Part shown: piece after piece, positions 59,616 through 64,000 of the stretch
How the letters are laid out: every line of letters begins with the position of its first letter
Numbering within the stretch: the stretch's first letter is position 1
From: Nageia nagi
Taxonomy: Eukaryota; Pinophyta
Assembly: GCA_050084985.1 (NCBI GenBank)
Contig: JBITNC010000001.1
Coordinates: 202,678,001-202,742,000, forward strand
DNA length: 64,000 nt
Reading direction: 5' to 3'
Made by a program: the position numbers and the translations under genes
The notes under the pieces: generated by a model
Seen by the model: the letters and a program-made list of their open reading frames with translations, nothing else
The model's database searches: none
What the model was told of the DNA's origin: nothing

Positions 59616-61111
59616 TGTTATCAATCCGGGCGGTGTACAAGGCTATATGCGATTGAACCCTACTCTTTAGGTTGTATCTATCTCAAACAGAATTGCAGAA
59701 AGCAAATATGCAGAATTGAACGTTGCAGAGTGGAAATTACGGAAATCTTAAATACTGGAAGAGAGAGAGAAACTGGAAAATACTGAACTTAAAGCAAATT
59801 CACACTTTACACTACAAAATACAGAGAGATAAAAGAGTCTTCTACCATTTGGAGTGGGCCCTTGCTCCTCTTGGTGGAAGACTTAAAGAAACTCAGAACT
59901 GAAAACTCCTTAACAGATCACTTTATTGCTGCATGCAGTTCATCTTACACAGAATGTGCTTCACAAATCCAGAGCTTCAACACAACAATCTATTCACACA
60001 ATACTCTCTCTTAATTTTCTAACCCCCCCTACTGTCAACAACTGAGGTATTTAACATCCTCCATTGTTTAACAATAGGCTTGGTCAAAAATAACAATAAT
60101 CTGAACAATATTCAGAATCCCTTATTCCTAGGATCAAAACTAACTTAGTGCTAAAATCATCATACTAATAAATGTATGCTCTTATTTAAGGAGAGCTACA
60201 ATCCCTTGAGAAAAGGACAGCTCATCCAAATGAGATGGCACTATCCTAGCTAGACATAAATAGCCTGACACATATTTTCTGGAGTCAAACATACTCCACA
60301 AAACAAGAATTGACTCTGAGAATATTAGTGTGTTTGAAATCATGCTTCAGGCTAAATCTGGAGCAGTTCGATTTGCACAAATGTAGGAATTCTGCCAAGT
60401 GGACGTAGAGCTGCTGATAAGGTCAACTGAAATAGTCAACCTTCCGAACTTCAAGTCTGGAATGGGTGCTTCAGATGAGTCTGGAGCGGCAGCTCCAGAC
60501 ATGTCTAGAACAGATACCTCAAATTTGTCTGAATATGAGCCTTAGCCATGTAAAATGAACTTTGAATGTGTCTGGAGCGAAACTCCAGACAAGGCCAAGA
60601 ACAAGGTTTGGAGCTTCAAACAAGTCTGGAACAAAGGCGCCAGACAGGTCTAACCCCACATTGCCAAGTATAATACCAGATGTGTCTGGAGCGAAGCTCC
60701 AGACAACTCAGAAGTCATTTGGAAGCCTTCCTGACAATGCTAGCCATGTACAAGTCTGGAACAACAGCGCCAGACAAGTCTATCTCCTTATTGCCAAGTA
60801 TGATACCAAATGTGTCTGGAGCGAAGCTCCAGACAACTCAAAAGTCATTTGAAAGCCTTCCTGACAATGCTTGTGAACCAGCCATGTTACCACTCAGCAC
60901 TCCAACAAGTAGAATGAAGCATTTTGACTTAAAATAGACACACAAATATCATCAGTACACACAAAATATCAACAAAAGGAAAGTATGCATTTCATCATAA
61001 ATTAAGCAAATAAGTAGTTTAGCAGTTAGAATTCATCAGTTGTATAGTGTCCAAATATACAGAATAGATCATAAAACCAGGTCAAAAGCAGGTGGTTTTT
61101 GAGACTCATCA
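59616..61111 (-). mobile_element. 3' LTR of the element carrying the 594-aa ORF
   Basis: On the minus strand the LTR starts TGATGAGTCTC at 61111, directly after a purine tract. The opposite end is uncertain; TGTTATCAATCC at 59616 (plus strand) gives a TG...CA pair and about 1.5 kb, but a start near 59472 is also possible. The interval holds no coding sequence and contains the hairpin-bearing tandem repeats. Confidence 0.5.
60430..60890. repeat. Tandem repeats with TCTGGAGC/GCTCCAGA hairpins
   Basis: TCTGGAGCGAAGCTCCAGA, a 19-base perfect inverted repeat, begins at 60685 and 60815, with a one-base variant at 60571 and a diverged form (TCTGGAGCGGCAGCTCCAGA) near 60480. Around it, CAAGTCTGGAACAA(C/A)(A/G)GCGCCAGACA and TTGCCAAGTAT(A/G)ATACCA recur, giving units of about 114-130 bp. 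The frames at 60562-60852 and 60680-60937 are repeat translations. Confidence 0.85.
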
Positions 61112-61120
61112 CTCCCCCCA
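61112..61120 (-). promoter_or_regulatory. Polypurine tract
   Basis: The minus strand reads TGGGGGGAG just before TGATGAG, 45 nt downstream of the 204-aa ORF stop. This is the standard junction between the last ORF and the 3' LTR. Confidence 0.75.
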
Positions 61121-61164
61121 GCTTAAGATATTGCTACTCCTGGAGCAAGAAAGATAGAAAAGTT

Positions 61165-61779
61165 TTAATCAGAGTCACTAGAACTATCTGAAACAGTAAC
61201 AACTGTAGGGGTATGAGCTAAGATAGCTAGATCGTAAAGACAATCAGCTAACTGGAGTCTCTGGCGGGTCCTGATATTCACTGTGCCTTGTTGAACTTGT
61301 GGAACATATGCTCCGCCACCACGCTGTCTGATAAGTCTAGTTTGCCATGCTGAAAAGACTGCATCTGATTGACGGGCTTGTTCATCGAGTCTAGGTACTG
61401 GAAATAAAATGAGAGGACGGAATTGACTCCCCAGCCAACTTGTAGGATCTTCTTCCAGTACTGAAATAACAGAAAGTGCTCGACGTCGACTCCAATACAT
61501 GTTGGTAGGTGTGAAAATCTCCCTGAGGCGGAGTTCATCAGATAAATCCATCCAGCGTGTGTTACAATACACTACTGCTTCATCAAACGTATTCTGAAGG
61601 ACTGCCTGACAGTCAGTCACACAGTGAGCAATTGCTGTCTGATATTGGGTCTTAACAGGTCCTTGTAACAAGAGAGCTCGCAACATTGCCTGAAATCGCT
61701 GCGGATAATAAGCCTCTATCCTCATGGGAAAAGGGTGCTGGTTTGACATTGATGAAATTGGGCCAACTCTTTTCTCCAT
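61165..61779 (-). CDS. 204-aa ORF overlapping the 594-aa ORF
   Basis: It begins MEKRVGPISSMSNQHPFPMR and ends in an acidic Ser/Asp tail (TVSDSSSDSD). The middle reads YYPQRFQAMLRALLLQGPVK and RWMDLSDELRLREIFTP. It overlaps the end of the 594-aa frame by 58 bp in another frame. It could be the natural end of that protein separated by a single frameshift, a programmed frameshift product, or a separate ORF. No known domain was recognised. The frame is intact, unlike most TE frames in this window. Confidence 0.5.
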   Translation of the reverse strand: MEKRVGPISSMSNQHPFPMRIEAYYPQRFQAMLRALLLQGPVKTQYQTAIAHCVTDCQAVLQNTFDEAVVYCNTRWMDLSDELRLREIFTPTNMYWSRRRALSVISVLEEDPTSWLGSQFRPLILFPVPRLDEQARQSDAVFSAWQTRLIRQRGGGAYVPQVQQGTVNIRTRQRLQLADCLYDLAILAHTPTVVTVSDSSSDSD

Positions 61780-63506
61780 TGAATTTGATTAAGCAGGGCA
61801 GACACAAATGCCCTCAATTGTACCTCCCCCACATATAAATTGACAAAGAACCCGCGTTCATGAGGAACACAGAAACCATGAATGAAGAACTCACACAAGA
61901 GGTAGCGAGTTTCGCATTGGGCGACTGAGTATTCCTGCAAAAACTGCTGAGGTGTCACTAAACAGTAAGGGCGTCCAACCTTAATCTGCTGCAATTGCCA
62001 GCGAAGATAGAGCTCCTTCAGGTACACTGCGTAAACGGAAGAGGGTGGACGTCCGTGAAGAATTTCTTCAAAAATGGAAGAAATATCCTGAATGAGTTGT
62101 TGTGGGATGGCTGGTATCTGAGGACGAGACTGAAGCTCTGCAATTTTGTCATGTGCTTCATCATGGCGAGTCTTCAAATTCTGGAATTCATGGACCAATA
62201 TCCCGTGGGTTGCTTGCAAATCTGAGTAGGCCTGTTGTTCCTGTGCCAACTGATGCTGCAGACTTATAACATCCGCTTCAAGCTGGCTAGAGCGGGAATT
62301 CGCTGCTTGTACTGCAGCCAGTAAATCATTGTTGGCATACACCCGTTCTTTGAGAGCCAGGTGTTCGGAGGAAATGTGCCTGATCATGCTATGAAGACTC
62401 TGGATAGACAAGTGGGTGTTCTTCAGTTTTGCATTTTCTGCTATCAATTCACGGCACATAAGCACCATGTCATCCTTCTGCATCCGGAGTTGAGTCTTGT
62501 CCTGCTCCAGTCGGGAAGTGGTATCTTCAAGCTCCTGTATACGAGCTAATAAAATAGCAGGGGATTCATTTGGCGCGCTGGATGTGCTGGGTAAATTAAA
62601 AGAGGAACCGCCGCATTCTGGCAGTTCAAACGCAACATCTTCAGTAAAGTCTAGGCGCTGAGCAGACTGCAGACGGGCGGGTGATGAGATGGCAGCCGAT
62701 GGAGCAACTCGCGGATGTTTGGTAGGTGATTCCGCCGGCAGTTCCGCATGGGATTCAGCAAGGGAGTGGCCTGGCGCATTAACCGCAGCGGATGAAGCAC
62801 CTCCTAACTGATACAAGCTACTTTGAGGTAAACCGATAAAGTCTGGTCCTAGAAATGTTCTCCATGCCGCTTCTCCTCCATGTCTATAAAAATGCTCTCT
62901 GCAGAGCAAAGTAATCAGGCCATGATGCTTTAATGGAGCAGTCTGCCCCGTTTCCCGCCACTTGGTGGCCATAGATAAAAGGCTATCATACAGGAATTGA
63001 GGAATATTATAAGTATAATCTCCCGGATGGCGAAGCTGGACCAAGAGCCGCAATTGATGACCCTGTAGTTGTGCATACTGTCCTTCGCAGAAGAAGTATT
63101 TAAGCACCCAAATAGCAACTTCATTCCATGGTGAAGGTAAGGTGACTCGATAAATACCTCTGTCTCGACCTTTGCTGCGTATTTTTGTGGCTCGAGGTTC
63201 AGCTAGAACATGGAAAGCATCCAGGACATCGTCAGGAGATTCCTTTCCTGCGACCAACACTTCCCCTTCCGCTGGAATTCCTGATATCGTGCTTATTACC
63301 ATGGGCGAGATAGGAATTGTATGGCCACGAATGGTGACTGAATCGCTAGCAAACTGTGTAGCGAATTCCTTAACCAACCAAGGCTCGTGGCCTTGAAACA
63401 AACGGAAAAACTGCAACCATCGTGCATTCTGAAATATGTCCGTTACTGCTTGATTTTGCACTAGTTCTGCAATGGAACTGGGTTCTTCCCGCCGCTTCGG
63501 ACCCAT
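61722..63506 (-). CDS. 594-aa TE ORF, plant-transposon-protein-like domain plus coiled coil
   Basis: I chose the Met at 63506 (MGPKRREEPSS) over the further Met at 63794, because the upstream 96 residues include a poly-Lys run from an A17 tract and look non-coding. Residues 1-225 are globular: WLQFFRLFQGHEPWLVKEF, VTIRGHTIPIS, ISGIP, GHQLRLL, NIPQFLYDSL, LKHHGLI. This resembles the 'putative plant transposon protein' domain of plant retroelement ORFs. Residues 235-315 are Ala/Pro/Ser-rich, 318-461 a long likely coiled coil (ARIQELEDTTSRLEQDK, LEADVISLQHQLAQEQ), 465-594 a C-terminal domain. It sits before the PPT, the env-like position of Athila elements. Function unknown. Confidence 0.65.
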   Translation of the reverse strand: MGPKRREEPSSIAELVQNQAVTDIFQNARWLQFFRLFQGHEPWLVKEFATQFASDSVTIRGHTIPISPMVISTISGIPAEGEVLVAGKESPDDVLDAFHVLAEPRATKIRSKGRDRGIYRVTLPSPWNEVAIWVLKYFFCEGQYAQLQGHQLRLLVQLRHPGDYTYNIPQFLYDSLLSMATKWRETGQTAPLKHHGLITLLCREHFYRHGGEAAWRTFLGPDFIGLPQSSLYQLGGASSAAVNAPGHSLAESHAELPAESPTKHPRVAPSAAISSPARLQSAQRLDFTEDVAFELPECGGSSFNLPSTSSAPNESPAILLARIQELEDTTSRLEQDKTQLRMQKDDMVLMCRELIAENAKLKNTHLSIQSLHSMIRHISSEHLALKERVYANNDLLAAVQAANSRSSQLEADVISLQHQLAQEQQAYSDLQATHGILVHEFQNLKTRHDEAHDKIAELQSRPQIPAIPQQLIQDISSIFEEILHGRPPSSVYAVYLKELYLRWQLQQIKVGRPYCLVTPQQFLQEYSVAQCETRYLLCEFFIHGFCVPHERGFFVNLYVGEVQLRAFVSALLNQIQWRKELAQFHQCQTSTLFP

Positions 63507-64000
63507 GACACCTGTTGATCTGCTGGTATTGTTCGGCTCTTTGGAGTTACAGGAGTTCGAAAGGTGGCCGGGAATGCTGGTTGACGGTTTTTTTTTTTTT
63601 TTTTGGACACAACTGATAAATTTAAACATGCAAACTATTAATTGCCTAACTATGATTAAAATAACATACCACTTAATGCGATATCTGGCGGATGTGACAG
63701 GTACGGATACACATGTGAAAGTGACTAAGCCGGATATGCTGAGATCACGCCTTGAAGAAAGCGCATGGAATCGAACGCCGTCGTCTGCTGCCATAGTGAA
63801 CGCGATGTATTCTGGCTGACACGTGACGCATCAAGTGAAGTTTGGCACGTGATAGATAGACTTGAAGTGCCTTGGATGAATAATCACGAATTAAGGAGTA
63901 CAACTATCTTCCAACTAATCCGGCGCGGTCATTGAACGGCACAAGACACATGTGGGGTCATATCTACCCATGCTGCTGCCACGTATGATGTAGGTGTCTC
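63507..64000 (-). other. 5' flank of the 594-aa ORF
   Basis: Upstream sequence on the minus strand with a T17 run (63588-63604; A17 on the sense strand) and two CACGTG-containing sites near 63822 and 63847, which match the plant G-box. The open frame extends to 63794 but codon content looks accidental. No PBS or LTR is visible before the window ends. Confidence 0.4.

Noticed and set aside
63507-63794. N-terminal extension of the 594-aa ORF to the Met at 63794
   Set aside because: The added residues include a poly-Lys run from an A17 tract and hydrophobic text unlike the rest; the Met at 63506 begins a compositionally consistent protein.

Overview
The window looks like a stretch of a large, repeat-rich plant nuclear genome, most probably a gymnosperm (conifer-like). 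This is inferred, not proven. The evidence is AT-rich sequence, one single-copy plant gene split by a very long intron, and almost everything else being old transposable elements (TEs) in several nested layers: Ty3/gypsy (Tat-like), Ty1/copia, LINE, hAT, solo LTRs and a LARD-like element. I see no bacterial-type operons, CRISPR arrays, rRNA or tRNA genes.

The one recognisable host gene lies on the minus strand. It is a homologue of the plant kinase-associated protein phosphatase (KAPP, a type 2C phosphatase with a forkhead-associated domain). Five internal exons were located with GT/AG junctions and matching phases: 44418-44610, 44049-44242 and 43760-43918 (linker and FHA domain), then 5406-5563 and 5237-5298 (start of the PP2C domain). 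The intron between the two groups is about 38.2 kb (5564-43759) and carries most of the TEs in the window. The first exon (membrane anchor) and the catalytic C-terminal exons were not found; the C-terminal part should lie beyond the left edge. Exon 5406-5563 is one base short of what phase and homology require, so this copy is either a pseudogene or carries an assembly error.

Region by region. 1-5.2 kb: intron sequence with two solo LTRs of one family, one inserted in the other, each with a perfect 5-bp target-site duplication. 7.26-26.16 kb: a large degraded minus-strand Tat-like gypsy element (3' LTR 7260-8224; an unknown 'ORF X' at 8.4-13.65 kb; tandem-repeat spacers; integrase, RNase H, reverse transcriptase, archaeal-type RNase H, protease and gag at 16.9-24.37 kb). 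It is joined directly to the LTR and ORF X of a second copy (24.37-26.16 kb). 26.7-29.0 kb: copia integrase remnant and a LINE tail. 29.1-32.36 kb: hAT transposase pseudogene. 32.6-35.5 kb: copia gag, primer-binding site, LTR and integrase remnants interrupted by a LINE 3' end. 37.3-38.4 kb: a broken TE-associated ORF. 39.3 kb: (AT)n microsatellite. 40.9-41.9 kb: LTR. 48.0-52.4 kb: minus-strand LINE (endonuclease and reverse transcriptase) split by a solo LTR. 53.7-57.1 kb: LARD-like LTR element with PBS, PPT and a 288-aa unknown ORF. 57.1-59.5 kb: rearranged Tat gag containing a 75-bp-armed palindrome. 59.6-63.8 kb: 3' end of another LTR element with two long overlapping open frames (594 and 204 aa).

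The best candidates for undescribed biology are the ORF X family, the order protease - archaeal RNase H - RT in the Tat element, and the 594/204-aa ORF pair, which seems related in layout to the broken ORF at 37.3-38.4 kb. All domain calls come from reading translations against remembered family patterns; no database search was possible.
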